From positions 48,320 through 112,319 of the forward strand of contig JAIKZH010000005.1 in the NCBI GenBank assembly GCA_024682395.1: 64,000 bases of DNA, in the 5' to 3' direction. Below, piece after piece: positions 27,224 through 36,556 of the stretch. Made by a program: the position numbers and the translations under genes. How positions within the stretch are numbered: the first letter of the stretch is position 1; each line of letters begins with the position of its first letter. Below the pieces are notes generated by a model. That model had not been told where the DNA came from, made no database searches, and saw only the letters and a program-made list of their open reading frames with translations. The DNA comes from Bacteroidaceae bacterium. Lineage in GTDB: Bacteria > Bacteroidota > Bacteroidia > Bacteroidales > Bacteroidaceae.

Positions 27224-29479
27224 ATGACTAATATATATGCTTTATTACACGAAGGGAAACTTGTTGATGCAATCACTCAACTGAAAGCTAAGACAGAGAA
27301 TATTGGAGACTGGCAACTTCAACAAAATCTTGAAGAAGTTACATCTACCTACTCCAATATGCTCAACTATATAATACAAGGATACGACGATCCTGAAGGC
27401 TATAAATTAAAACAAGATCTGATAAGAAAAGTTTATGCTATAAACGACAGCGCGAACCGACTTATCAGACTAAAAAAACAAACATCTGACATTTATTGTC
27501 AAGTATGTCGCAACTCAGCCGTTAATAATCTGAGTTGGGAACAACTTATCACCAAACTCGAATCTGAAAGAGAATTTATTACGGCAATAAACAATTCTCC
27601 TAAAGGAAAGCCTGCATACTCTCAGGAAAAAGAAAAAGAGATAATAGAACAACACGACCAGACAACCGCAACATTATTCAATAAATGTTGGACCTCAGCT
27701 TTATGGACAAAAACCGAATATGATCAGTATTCGGCATTATTAACATCTGAGAATATTCTATTATCCGACAAAGCAATCGTTGTTAGTGCAATATTTTTAT
27801 CATTACTCGAACTTTTCGACCAACAAAAACTCATGTTTCTGTTCGAAGCCTACGAAAACGAAGACCTAACAATCAGTCAACGTGCATTAGTAGGAATAAT
27901 CATTATACTAATACGATACGACGGAAGAATTAAGTATTACACTGAAATAACATCAAGATTCTCGTTATACTGCGAAAACAAACAATTCATACATGAACTA
28001 TTTTCAATTCTTATGCAATTACAATACAGTAAGTTAACTGATATGGTTTCAGCTAAGATTGAAAACGACATTATGCCTACCCTATCTAAAGTAGCACTGA
28101 AAGCACAGCAGGATTTCACCAAACGAAATAAGGGAACAGACATAAACAATCTTGATAAGGAAGACTTTATAGAAAACGGAGAAAATCCTGATTGGTTGAT
28201 TAACAGTAAAGAGAACAAAAAGACAGAGAAGTTACTCAATCAGATGTATGACATGCAAAAAGAAGGTGCTGATGTACAGATGAGTACATTCAAACAACTA
28301 AAATCATTCCCTTTCTTCTCCAGCATACATCATTGGATTATGCCATTCTCTTTCAATGTGCCATATATCGTTGATGTATATCATAATTTAAGACCTGAAG
28401 TCAATAACATACTGAATAAATTGCTCGACATTGCAAAATTCTGCGATAACGACAAATATTCGCTTGTACAAATGATTGGTCAACTTCCTACAGTAGGACA
28501 AGACATCATGTTACAACAGATTGATGAAAATACAGCAGGAACCAATCTTGACGATTTTACGAGCCAAAACACATTGAAGGTTGAACCTCGCGACAAGAAA
28601 GCCCCTACAATCAGCAGATCATACATCTACGACCTCTATAGATTGTTTAATCTGTATCCGTATCATCATCAATTATTTAATCCGTTCGACAAAAAATTAG
28701 AGAATTTTTCTCCGTTGAATATCAGTTCATTAACTCCTCTGTTGGATAATTATGACGAGATGCTGGCATTAGCCGAATTCTTTATGCGTAGAGGCATATA
28801 CAACGAAGCCAAATCCATGTTCCTCTTCTTAAAACCTCAAGAAAGAGAAGAAGATGCTGATATATGGCAGAAAATAGGATTCTGTCAACAAAAACTAAAA
28901 GAGACTCAAGCTCTAAACACATATATTATTGCCGAATCACTGCAACCAAATTCTAAATGGACACAAAACCACATCATACAGGTTGCATTTGAACAGCAGG
29001 AATACAATACTGCAATTGAATACATTGACAAGTTGCTTGCCAACGATGAAGACAATCAAAAACTAATACTTCGTAAGGCAGAAGCCCTGTTTGGACTTGA
29101 CAAATATGAAGAGGCTATTCCTTTATTATATAAGGTGATATATCTTAACGAGAACTTATTATCTGGTAAAGAAATGCTGGCTTGGGCACTAACAATGACT
29201 AAACAGCTCGACAAAGCCGAACGCACATATAAGGAATTGACAGATAATAATAATTCTCTGCCAGATACTATCAGACTTGGACATGTCATATTCCTTAAGG
29301 GAGACACTCAAAAGGCAATAAAGGTTTATTCAAAAGCATACAGAAGATATCTTGTTGAATCAACAACAGAACAATTCATTTCTGATTTTTGGCAATATTC
29401 TGGATACTTGAAGCGTATCGGTGCCGACACTGAAAAGATGTCAATTATTCTGGATGCTGTCAGAATTGGTATTGAGTAA
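27224..29479 (+). CDS. tetratricopeptide-repeat protein of unknown function
   Basis: The 751-residue protein has no signal peptide and should be cytosolic. The first 480 residues are helical and Gln/Glu/Lys-rich without a recognised domain. Residues from about 515 to 740 hold consecutive TPR-like helix pairs, for example AEFFMRRGIYNEAKSMFLF, EYNTAIEYIDKLLAND and ALFGLDKYEEAIPLLYKVI. It follows the binding-protein-like lipoprotein closely and precedes the SpoU methyltransferase by 38 nt, so it lies in an apparent operon running to the TamL-like gene. TPRs imply a protein-protein scaffold; the partner is not evident. Confidence 0.8.
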   Translation: MTNIYALLHEGKLVDAITQLKAKTENIGDWQLQQNLEEVTSTYSNMLNYIIQGYDDPEGYKLKQDLIRKVYAINDSANRLIRLKKQTSDIYCQVCRNSAVNNLSWEQLITKLESEREFITAINNSPKGKPAYSQEKEKEIIEQHDQTTATLFNKCWTSALWTKTEYDQYSALLTSENILLSDKAIVVSAIFLSLLELFDQQKLMFLFEAYENEDLTISQRALVGIIIILIRYDGRIKYYTEITSRFSLYCENKQFIHELFSILMQLQYSKLTDMVSAKIENDIMPTLSKVALKAQQDFTKRNKGTDINNLDKEDFIENGENPDWLINSKENKKTEKLLNQMYDMQKEGADVQMSTFKQLKSFPFFSSIHHWIMPFSFNVPYIVDVYHNLRPEVNNILNKLLDIAKFCDNDKYSLVQMIGQLPTVGQDIMLQQIDENTAGTNLDDFTSQNTLKVEPRDKKAPTISRSYIYDLYRLFNLYPYHHQLFNPFDKKLENFSPLNISSLTPLLDNYDEMLALAEFFMRRGIYNEAKSMFLFLKPQEREEDADIWQKIGFCQQKLKETQALNTYIIAESLQPNSKWTQNHIIQVAFEQQEYNTAIEYIDKLLANDEDNQKLILRKAEALFGLDKYEEAIPLLYKVIYLNENLLSGKEMLAWALTMTKQLDKAERTYKELTDNNNSLPDTIRLGHVIFLKGDTQKAIKVYSKAYRRYLVESTTEQFISDFWQYSGYLKRIGADTEKMSIILDAVRIGIE

Positions 29480-29517
29480 CAGACAACAGATTATTGTATT
29501 TCGACAAAAGAACAAAC

Positions 29518-30204
29518 ATGATTAGTAAAAACAAAATAAAGCTCATACGTAGTCTTGAACACAAAAAGTTCAGGAAAGAAACAGGTCTGTTTGTTGCAGA
29601 AGGCAGAAAAATCATCTCTGATTTAAAAAAGAACTTTGAATTAGTTGATTTCTTCGAAGGTGAAGACGCCGAAAAAGCAAGTCTGCTCGATACGCCAGCC
29701 AACCAACTTGCATTATTTAAATGTAAGAATCATTCAGTAAAGGAAATTAATCAATCAGCATTAACTCTTGCTTTAGACGACATACAGAATCCGGGAAATT
29801 TAGGAACTATCATACGTTTAGCCGACTGGTTTGGAATTGAAGAGATATATTGCAGCGAGAAATGTGCTGACATATATAATCCAAAGGTGGTGCAAGCAAC
29901 TATGGGTAGTTTAGGACACGTTAATGTGTTTTACACCAACTTAAAAGAGTTACTCCAAACCCTACCAGAAAACTATCCTATATATGGAACTTTTCTTGAA
30001 GGCGATAATATCTACGAGCAAAAACTGACAAAAAACGGTGTTGTAATAATGGGTAACGAAGGACATGGCATCTCCGACGATATCAAAAACCTTGTAAATG
30101 CCAAGTTGTTCATCCCTAATTACCCACACGACAGACAATTAGGTGAATCACTTAATGTAGCTATTGCAACCGCAATCATATGCAGCGAATTCAGAAGAAG
30201 ATAA
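29518..30204 (+). CDS. TrmH/SpoU-family RNA 2'-O-methyltransferase
   Basis: The 228-residue knotted methyltransferase has all three SpoU motifs: NPGNLGTIIRLADWFG, then VIMGNEGHGIS, then GESLNVAIATAI near the C-terminus. The N-terminal FRKETGLFVAEGRKI is the substrate-binding extension typical of rRNA 2'-O-ribose methyltransferases. An upstream in-frame TTG exists at 29494, but the ATG at 29518 fits the family N-terminus better and is used here. The target RNA cannot be deduced. The gene stops 4 nt before the ATG of the TamL-like gene. Confidence 0.9.
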   Translation: MISKNKIKLIRSLEHKKFRKETGLFVAEGRKIISDLKKNFELVDFFEGEDAEKASLLDTPANQLALFKCKNHSVKEINQSALTLALDDIQNPGNLGTIIRLADWFGIEEIYCSEKCADIYNPKVVQATMGSLGHVNVFYTNLKELLQTLPENYPIYGTFLEGDNIYEQKLTKNGVVIMGNEGHGISDDIKNLVNAKLFIPNYPHDRQLGESLNVAIATAIICSEFRRR

Positions 30205-30208
30205 ACAA

Positions 30209-32566
30209 ATGAAGAATAGAATGATTAATAAAATAACATCATATATACAAAGCATCAGACATATGTCTAATGCCAATTATTCATGGTTTCTACTCATCTC
30301 TATTACTTTTATTATCAGTTCCTGCACAGTTGAACGATTCATAAACGACGACGAACTATTCCTAAAAGAAGCAATAGTTAAATCCTCTGACACAAAAATC
30401 ACAAAACCTTATAATCTACAAGATTATATCATACAATCACCCAACTCAAAATGGTTCGGTTTCAAAGTTCCCCTACAAATTTATTGTATCAGCGGAACAG
30501 ATACAACCAAGAAAACAAACAAATTCTTTCAGAAATTAGGAGAAGATCCTGTAATTTACGATAGTCTGAAAGCACAAAGAACCATCTCTGACATAACACA
30601 AATGTTATGGAACGAAGGTTACATGCACGCAAAAGTAAACGAAGAAAAAAACATAAAAGGCAAAAAACTCTTGCTCACATACAAAGTAGATCCAGGAAAA
30701 CGTTTTTGGATAAAAAGTGTAAAACGTTTTTCTGCCGACGACAACATCGCACAACTAATATGTAATTCCGATACCAATCAGTCACTGCTTAAGCAAGGCA
30801 TGCCTTTCAATATAAACTACTTGAACGAAGAACGCTCAAGAATCACAACCATGCTTCGTAATCAAGGGTTCTATAAATTCAATAAAGACAACATCCGTTT
30901 TATCGCCGACACAATAAAAGGCAGCAATATGGTTGATTTAACCATGTCGGTGTCTCTTCATCAGGAAAATGGACGTACAGAACCTGTAAACCATCCTGTG
31001 TACAGAATTGGGAACATAAACTATTTTATTGACACTCAAGGTATAACAGACACCACTGCTCTACACAAATTAGTTTGTAACGATAAAACCATTTATTATC
31101 CCAATACATTAAAGTTCAGACCCTCATTGCTCACATCAAACACCCTCTTCTCAAAAGGAAAATTATTCAATGAAGATGAACAAAAGAAAACATATCATTA
31201 TTTCACTCGCCTCGACGCAATAGCAAGTTCTAATATAAAACTACAAGAAAATGATAATAATATATTAGACTGTAACATACTTCTAAGTCGAGCACAATCA
31301 CAATCAATCTCGTTTGATATAGAAGGAACAAACTCAGCAGGCGACTTAGGTGTTGCAGCATCAACATCATATCGTCACAAAAACATATTCCATGGTTCCG
31401 AGACCTTTACATTAAAGGTTAGAGGAGCATACGAAGCCATAACCGGTCTTGAAGGCTATGACGGACATAATTATATTGAATTCGGCAGCGAAATGAACCT
31501 CGGATTCCCTGGATTCCTTTTACCATATATAAATAAGGAATTCGGAGCCATCCACTCTGCCACATCCGAAATTGCCATCCAATACAATATGCAAAAACGT
31601 CCGGAATTCAATCGTCGCGTTTTTACAGCCGCATGGCGCTATCGTTGGAACAGCCTCAACACCAAAGCCACACATCGTTTTGATTTACTTGAAGTTAACT
31701 ACGTGTATATGCCATGGATGTCAAAGACATTCAAAGAACAATATCTTGACTCGTTAGGTAAGACAAATGCTATATTAAAATACAATTACGAGAACCAGCT
31801 TATTACTAAACTGGGATATACATATAGTTACAATTCGCTCGGAAGCCATGTCACATCGACTTACGGAAAGAATGCTTACACCATTAAATTTAATATTGAA
31901 ACATCAGGAAATCTACTTAATACCATAAGTAATTTAATAGATTCATCCGACAGAAACGCCAATGGGCAACATACATTCTGCGACATCGCTTATGCACAAT
32001 ATGCAAAAGGAGATTTCGATATTGCAAAAAGTATTAGAATTGACAAAAACAACTCTGTGGCACTACACACATCTTTAGGAATAGCATGTCCTTACGGAAA
32101 TTCTATGATCCTTCCATTTGAGAAACGTTATTTCGCGGGCGGTGCCAATAGTGTGCGCGGTTGGTCTGTTCGTTCACTCGGACCGGGTAAATATAACGGA
32201 GCAGATAAGGGCATTAACTTTATTAACCAATCAGGTGATATCAAACTAGATATGAGCATTGAATATCGTGCATTCCTATTCTGGAAATTCAATGGTGCGT
32301 TATTTATCGATGGAGGTAACATCTGGACAATAAGAGATTACAAAGACCAACCAGGCGGAGTATTCCGTTTCAATGAATTTTATAAACAAATTGCATTTGC
32401 ATATGGTATCGGACTCAGAATGAATCTCGACTTCTTTATCATACGTTTCGATGCTGGTATGAAAGCCATAAATCCTGCATACACAGGTAAGAGACACTAC
32501 CCTATCGCACATCCTAATTTTAACAGAGACTTTTCATTACACTTCGCTATAGGACTTCCATTCTAA
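30209..32566 (+). CDS. TamL-like Omp85 outer-membrane lipoprotein
   Basis: The 785-residue protein combines a lipoprotein-type signal (IISSC, Cys39 from this start), POTRA-like domains and a C-terminal Omp85 barrel. The barrel carries a VRGW variant of the VRGF/Y motif (GGANSVRGWSVRSLGPG), the ALFIDGGNIW strand and a terminal phenylalanine (IGLPF). Lipidated TamA homologues of this type are characteristic of Bacteroidetes and are thought to work with TamB in outer-membrane biogenesis. No tamB is seen in the window. An ATG at 30209, 5 nt after the methyltransferase stop, is preferred over an upstream in-frame start at 30164 that would overlap that gene. Confidence 0.87.
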   Translation: MKNRMINKITSYIQSIRHMSNANYSWFLLISITFIISSCTVERFINDDELFLKEAIVKSSDTKITKPYNLQDYIIQSPNSKWFGFKVPLQIYCISGTDTTKKTNKFFQKLGEDPVIYDSLKAQRTISDITQMLWNEGYMHAKVNEEKNIKGKKLLLTYKVDPGKRFWIKSVKRFSADDNIAQLICNSDTNQSLLKQGMPFNINYLNEERSRITTMLRNQGFYKFNKDNIRFIADTIKGSNMVDLTMSVSLHQENGRTEPVNHPVYRIGNINYFIDTQGITDTTALHKLVCNDKTIYYPNTLKFRPSLLTSNTLFSKGKLFNEDEQKKTYHYFTRLDAIASSNIKLQENDNNILDCNILLSRAQSQSISFDIEGTNSAGDLGVAASTSYRHKNIFHGSETFTLKVRGAYEAITGLEGYDGHNYIEFGSEMNLGFPGFLLPYINKEFGAIHSATSEIAIQYNMQKRPEFNRRVFTAAWRYRWNSLNTKATHRFDLLEVNYVYMPWMSKTFKEQYLDSLGKTNAILKYNYENQLITKLGYTYSYNSLGSHVTSTYGKNAYTIKFNIETSGNLLNTISNLIDSSDRNANGQHTFCDIAYAQYAKGDFDIAKSIRIDKNNSVALHTSLGIACPYGNSMILPFEKRYFAGGANSVRGWSVRSLGPGKYNGADKGINFINQSGDIKLDMSIEYRAFLFWKFNGALFIDGGNIWTIRDYKDQPGGVFRFNEFYKQIAFAYGIGLRMNLDFFIIRFDAGMKAINPAYTGKRHYPIAHPNFNRDFSLHFAIGLPF

Positions 32567-32665
32567 TAGATTAAGAAGGCTCTGTCGGACACAAAAAACA
32601 TATTTTCTTCATTATTCATTCTTATTTTGCGAAAAAAGATTTATCTTTACAAACAAATATTTAAT

Positions 32666-34225
32666 ATGATGAAGAATATATTTTTACTCACACTTGCATT
32701 TTTCACGTTCTGCAACACATATGCTCAACGTTATCAACGTGTTAGACGCATTCAGGATGTGACCGAATATAATCAACTTACTCGTGATGGTCAACTACTT
32801 AAGACAATCAGCGAACTAACATCTTCTGCCCCTGTGCCAGGAATGGGATCGCCAAAGATACCTGTAATTCTTGTGCAGTTTTCCGATCGGAAATTCAGTA
32901 TTGCAGATACAGATGACGATGTTGCTGCAAACTACCAGCAGTTTTTCAATGCCGAAGAAGGAGTGCAACCAGGACAAACAGGACATGAATCGGCTTGTTC
33001 TGTCAAAGAATATTTCCGTCAACAGTCGGGCGGAAAATTCACCCCAGAATTTACAATTATTGGTCCTGTGACTGTTTCCAAAAGCTACACCTACTATGGT
33101 GACAATGGAACAAGAGGTGATGGAGCCGACATAAACATAAGTAGCTTATACAAAGAAGCCTGCAAACTGACGGTAACCAACTATAATGTAGATTGGTCAT
33201 TATTCGACAATAAGAATAATGGAAAAGTCAGTTTCGTTTTCTTCATCTATGCAGGTGTGGGTGAGAACATAAGCGATGACACTTACACCATATGGCCAAA
33301 AGAAAGCAAAAGTTCATTGAAAGTAAGCTACGACGAAAACAAAAGCATTACATTCAGTTCATACGGCTGTACCAGTGAACTTCACTATGACGGACAAGAT
33401 GGTATTGGTCCGACAATCCACGAACTTGGACACGGCTTAGGTTTTCCTGATTTCTATGACACAAACTATCAGGCTTTCGGCATGGATTTATGGTCAATTA
33501 TGGATTCTGGTTGCTATACAATGAACGACAAATGGCCAATATGTATGAATGCCTATGAACGCGACTTCATGGGATGGGAACCATTGATTGAACTCGATCC
33601 CGACCAGTCCTACACCCTCACGCTCGACCCAATTTCAGAAGGAGGCAAAGGGTATAAGATACCCAACAAATCAAATTCTAATGAATACATCATCCTTGAA
33701 AATCGTCAAAACACAGGTTTAGACACACACATTAGCAATATTGATGAATATTACGAGGAAACTTATGGTAATACACATGGGTTACTCGTTATACATGTAG
33801 ATTACCAATATAATGCTTGGGTTAATAATCGTGTAAACAATAACCTGTCGCATCAGCGCTTTACCATAATCGCAGCAGACCAAGACTACACATCAAATTG
33901 TTTTGGCTATACATATGACTGGGCTCAATCCATTCATAACGACCTCTATCCTGGTCCAAACAATATAACAGAGATAACATCATACAAAGCATTCACTGGC
34001 GGAAACTTCACATTCACCATTGATAACATCCGCGAGACCACCGATGGTAAAATCCATGTTGACATCAATGGCGGAGATCCTAATAGCATCGTTTCACCAT
34101 TGTCTGAGTCTGCATCCAACACTGAAATATATTCATTCGACGGACGTCGTTTATCTTCACTACAACGTGGACTTAACATCGTAAAAACTACAACAGGAAA
34201 GAAGATAAAAATACTAGGTCGCTAA
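32666..34225 (+). CDS. secreted M6-family metalloprotease
   Basis: The 519-residue protein has a signal peptide (ending NTYAQ) and an immune-inhibitor-A-like protease domain. The zinc site HELGHGLGFPD starts near residue 252, followed by the conserved GMDLWSIMDSG segment that contains the Met-turn. The C-terminal 35 residues (EIYSFDGRRLSSLQRG onward, ending KKIKILGR) resemble a short type IX sorting tail, suggesting export across the outer membrane. The first ATG (32666) is chosen over an upstream TTG at 32627, because that TTG lies within a likely -7 box (TTATTTTG, 32622-32629). Extracellular proteolysis is inferred. Confidence 0.88.
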   Translation: MMKNIFLLTLAFFTFCNTYAQRYQRVRRIQDVTEYNQLTRDGQLLKTISELTSSAPVPGMGSPKIPVILVQFSDRKFSIADTDDDVAANYQQFFNAEEGVQPGQTGHESACSVKEYFRQQSGGKFTPEFTIIGPVTVSKSYTYYGDNGTRGDGADINISSLYKEACKLTVTNYNVDWSLFDNKNNGKVSFVFFIYAGVGENISDDTYTIWPKESKSSLKVSYDENKSITFSSYGCTSELHYDGQDGIGPTIHELGHGLGFPDFYDTNYQAFGMDLWSIMDSGCYTMNDKWPICMNAYERDFMGWEPLIELDPDQSYTLTLDPISEGGKGYKIPNKSNSNEYIILENRQNTGLDTHISNIDEYYEETYGNTHGLLVIHVDYQYNAWVNNRVNNNLSHQRFTIIAADQDYTSNCFGYTYDWAQSIHNDLYPGPNNITEITSYKAFTGGNFTFTIDNIRETTDGKIHVDINGGDPNSIVSPLSESASNTEIYSFDGRRLSSLQRGLNIVKTTTGKKIKILGR

Positions 34226-34318
34226 AGCGCAATTGACAATCAGGTGGCTTTGCCACAATTGATAATTCATAATTGACAATTGATAATTTGCGTTTCCCCT
34301 GAGAATTTTCAACATCCG

Positions 34319-34494
34319 ATTTTCAACTTGATTCATGCCCCTGAGGATATTGAAAACCAATATTGGTTATTTTTATAACTTCGTTAGAAATCTAAAAGGG
34401 GAAAACGATGAATCGATTAAACTAAAAATCGATCAAGTTTTTATAACTAATATTTCGCAGTAATATCATCAAGGGCATGAATCAAGTTGAAAAT
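34319..34494. repeat. 176-nt MITE-like element with perfect 22-bp terminal inverted repeats
   Basis: The left arm (34319-34340, beginning ATTTTCAACTTG) is the exact reverse complement of the right arm (34473-34494, ending CAAGTTGAAAAT). Imperfect pairing extends inward (GATATT, AATATT and GTTAT segments on both sides). A partly related sequence follows the transporter gene at 13.5 kb. There is no internal gene. Confidence 0.7.
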
Positions 34495-34535
34495 ATATAA
34501 TAGAATAAGTATAAATAAATATTTATAAGTAATTA

Positions 34536-34567
34536 TTTGTTTTAATCATAAAAAAATTGTTATTTTG
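34536..34567 (+). promoter_or_regulatory. mutA-mutB promoter
   Basis: TTTG-N20-TTATTTTG: the -33 box is perfect and the -7 box differs at one position. The leader would be about 70 nt. Confidence 0.65.
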
Positions 34568-34642
34568 CATCTTATAGACCCCTTACTAATATCGCAACAA
34601 TTAATAAATATAATTTAATAAATTATTTATCAAATCTTTTTT

Positions 34643-36538
34643 ATGGCAGATAAAGAAAAAGAAGAACTCTTTGGAGAGTTTAAAGCACCCACACGTCAAG
34701 AATGGATTGACAAAATCATTGTTGATTTAAAGGGTGCAGATTTTAACAAAAAAATGGTTTGGAGAACCAATGAAGGGTTTGACGTACAACCATTTTACAG
34801 AAGGGAAGATATTGAAAATCAACCGTGTGTAAACTCACTACCAGATGAATTTCCATATCTTCGCGGAAATAAGCGTGATAATAATCTATGGTATGTGCGC
34901 CAGAATATCGATGCTTCAGACCCCAAGGAAGCAAACGCCAAGGCATTAGATGTGCTTTACAAAGGTGTTGATTCTCTTGGATTCCGTATTCCTGCAGACA
35001 AAGTATCGAAGGAAAATATCAGTGTGCTTCTCAACGAGATTTGTCCAGAAGCAATTGAACTGAATTTTGATACATGCCAAAGTAAATGTGTGGAATTGGC
35101 TAAGATTCTTATTGAGTGTCTTAAAGAAAAAGGTGCCAACCTCAACGCATGTATCGGTAGTATTAATTTCGACCCAATACAAAAGATCTTAAAGGCAGGA
35201 AAAGATACAAGCAAACTGATTTCTGTAGGAAAAGACCTCATTGAAGTCCTCAAAGAACTTCCTCATTTCTCTTGCATAAATATCAATAGTTCTATCTTGG
35301 TTAACGGAGGTGCATTCTGTTATCAGGAGTTAGGATATGCTCTTGCATGGGGAAATGAATATCTCAACAAGTTAGTAGAAGCTGGAGTACCAGTGTATGT
35401 CGTTGCTAACAAAATGAAATTCAACATGGGTGTCGGTGGAAACTATTTCATGGAAATAGCAAAATTCCGTGCAGCTCGTATGTTGTGGGCACAAATCGTA
35501 AATCAATATCTACAGGAAAGCAAAGACTTAGACAAGAAACCTGAAGATATCGTATGTCAGTGTGCATGTAAGATGCGAGTATGCGCCACTACAACTCAAT
35601 ACAATCAGACAATCTTCGATAGTTATGTAAACTTGTTACGTTCTCAGACAGAAGCAATGTCGGCAGCATTGTCAAATGTAGATTCAATCGTGGTTACCCC
35701 ATTTGATAAATGTTATCAGACTCCAAACGATTTCTCTGAACGTCTTGCACGTAATCAGCAGTTATTACTGAAGGAAGAAGCACACTTCGATAAGATTGTC
35801 GATGTGGCTGGAGGTTCATATTATGTAGAGACACTTACTGAGTCGTTAGCACAACAAGCATGGAAGTTATTCCTTGAGACTGAAGAAAACGGCGGTCTGT
35901 TGAAACTGGCTCTCGAGGGTAAGATTCAAGAAGTGATAAACAACACTAATGAAACTCGCCATGCCAATGCTGCAAAACGCAAAGAGTTTATCCTCGGAAC
36001 AAATCAATTCCCTAACTTCAACGAGGTTAGCGAAGGAAAACGCCCTACCACCTGCAAATGCAATTGTAAATGCAATGACAAAGATTCTACTGTCACTGCA
36101 ATATCAAGCGAAAGATTAGCAAGTGAATTTGAAACACTACGACTTCAAACCGAAGCAGCTAAGAAACAACCTATTGCATTTATGCTTACTATCGGCAACT
36201 TGGCAATGAGACAAGCACGTGCACAGTTCTCATGCAACTTCCTTGCTGCTGCCGGATATAAGGTAATAGACAATTTGGGATTCCCTTCGGTTGAGGAAGG
36301 CATAGAAGCCGCAATGAAGGCTAAAGCCGATATCGTTGTATTATGTTCTTCTGACGATGAATATGCAGAATATGGAATTCCTGCATTCAAAGCACTCAAC
36401 GGACGTGCCATGTATATTATTGCAGGAGCACCTGCATGCATGGAAGACCTGAAAGCAGCTGGAATCAAGAACTTCATCCATGTTCGTTCAAACCAACTTG
36501 AGACATTAAAAGAGTATAATGCTGAACTTGGCATCTAA
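34643..36538 (+). CDS. mutA: methylmalonyl-CoA mutase small subunit
   Basis: The 631-residue beta subunit partners MutB in the adenosylcobalamin-dependent interconversion of methylmalonyl-CoA and succinyl-CoA, used in the succinate-propionate pathway. The TIM-barrel-like half is recognisable (FDKCYQTPNDFSERLARN, then [17 protein letters not shown]). The C-terminal cobalamin-like domain lacks the DxHxxG motif, as in other non-catalytic small subunits. Unusually, the linker between the halves has a CKCNCKC cluster near residue 470. MutB starts 18 nt downstream, and a promoter lies directly upstream, so the pair forms an operon. Confidence 0.95.
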   Translation: MADKEKEELFGEFKAPTRQEWIDKIIVDLKGADFNKKMVWRTNEGFDVQPFYRREDIENQPCVNSLPDEFPYLRGNKRDNNLWYVRQNIDASDPKEANAKALDVLYKGVDSLGFRIPADKVSKENISVLLNEICPEAIELNFDTCQSKCVELAKILIECLKEKGANLNACIGSINFDPIQKILKAGKDTSKLISVGKDLIEVLKELPHFSCININSSILVNGGAFCYQELGYALAWGNEYLNKLVEAGVPVYVVANKMKFNMGVGGNYFMEIAKFRAARMLWAQIVNQYLQESKDLDKKPEDIVCQCACKMRVCATTTQYNQTIFDSYVNLLRSQTEAMSAALSNVDSIVVTPFDKCYQTPNDFSERLARNQQLLLKEEAHFDKIVDVAGGSYYVETLTESLAQQAWKLFLETEENGGLLKLALEGKIQEVINNTNETRHANAAKRKEFILGTNQFPNFNEVSEGKRPTTCKCNCKCNDKDSTVTAISSERLASEFETLRLQTEAAKKQPIAFMLTIGNLAMRQARAQFSCNFLAAAGYKVIDNLGFPSVEEGIEAAMKAKADIVVLCSSDDEYAEYGIPAFKALNGRAMYIIAGAPACMEDLKAAGIKNFIHVRSNQLETLKEYNAELGI

Positions 36539-36556
36539 TTAAAGAAGAATATTATT

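Larger units (their letters stand above)
34226..34642. other. 417-nt intergenic region with nested inverted repeats
   Basis: No gene is visible. The region begins with two small hairpins (CGC-TAAA-GCG and GTGGC-TTT-GCCAC), each followed by CAATTGA(T/C)AAT-type units. It continues with a 176-nt element bounded by perfect inverted repeats (34319-34494) and ends with the mutA promoter (34536-34567). Confidence 0.65.

Noticed and set aside
29494..29520. TTG start for the SpoU methyltransferase
   Set aside because: The ATG at 29518 gives the normal family N-terminus and the extra residues have no support.
32622..32668. TTG start at 32627 for the M6 protease
   Set aside because: The TTG lies within a likely -7 box, and the ATG at 32666 starts a proper signal peptide.
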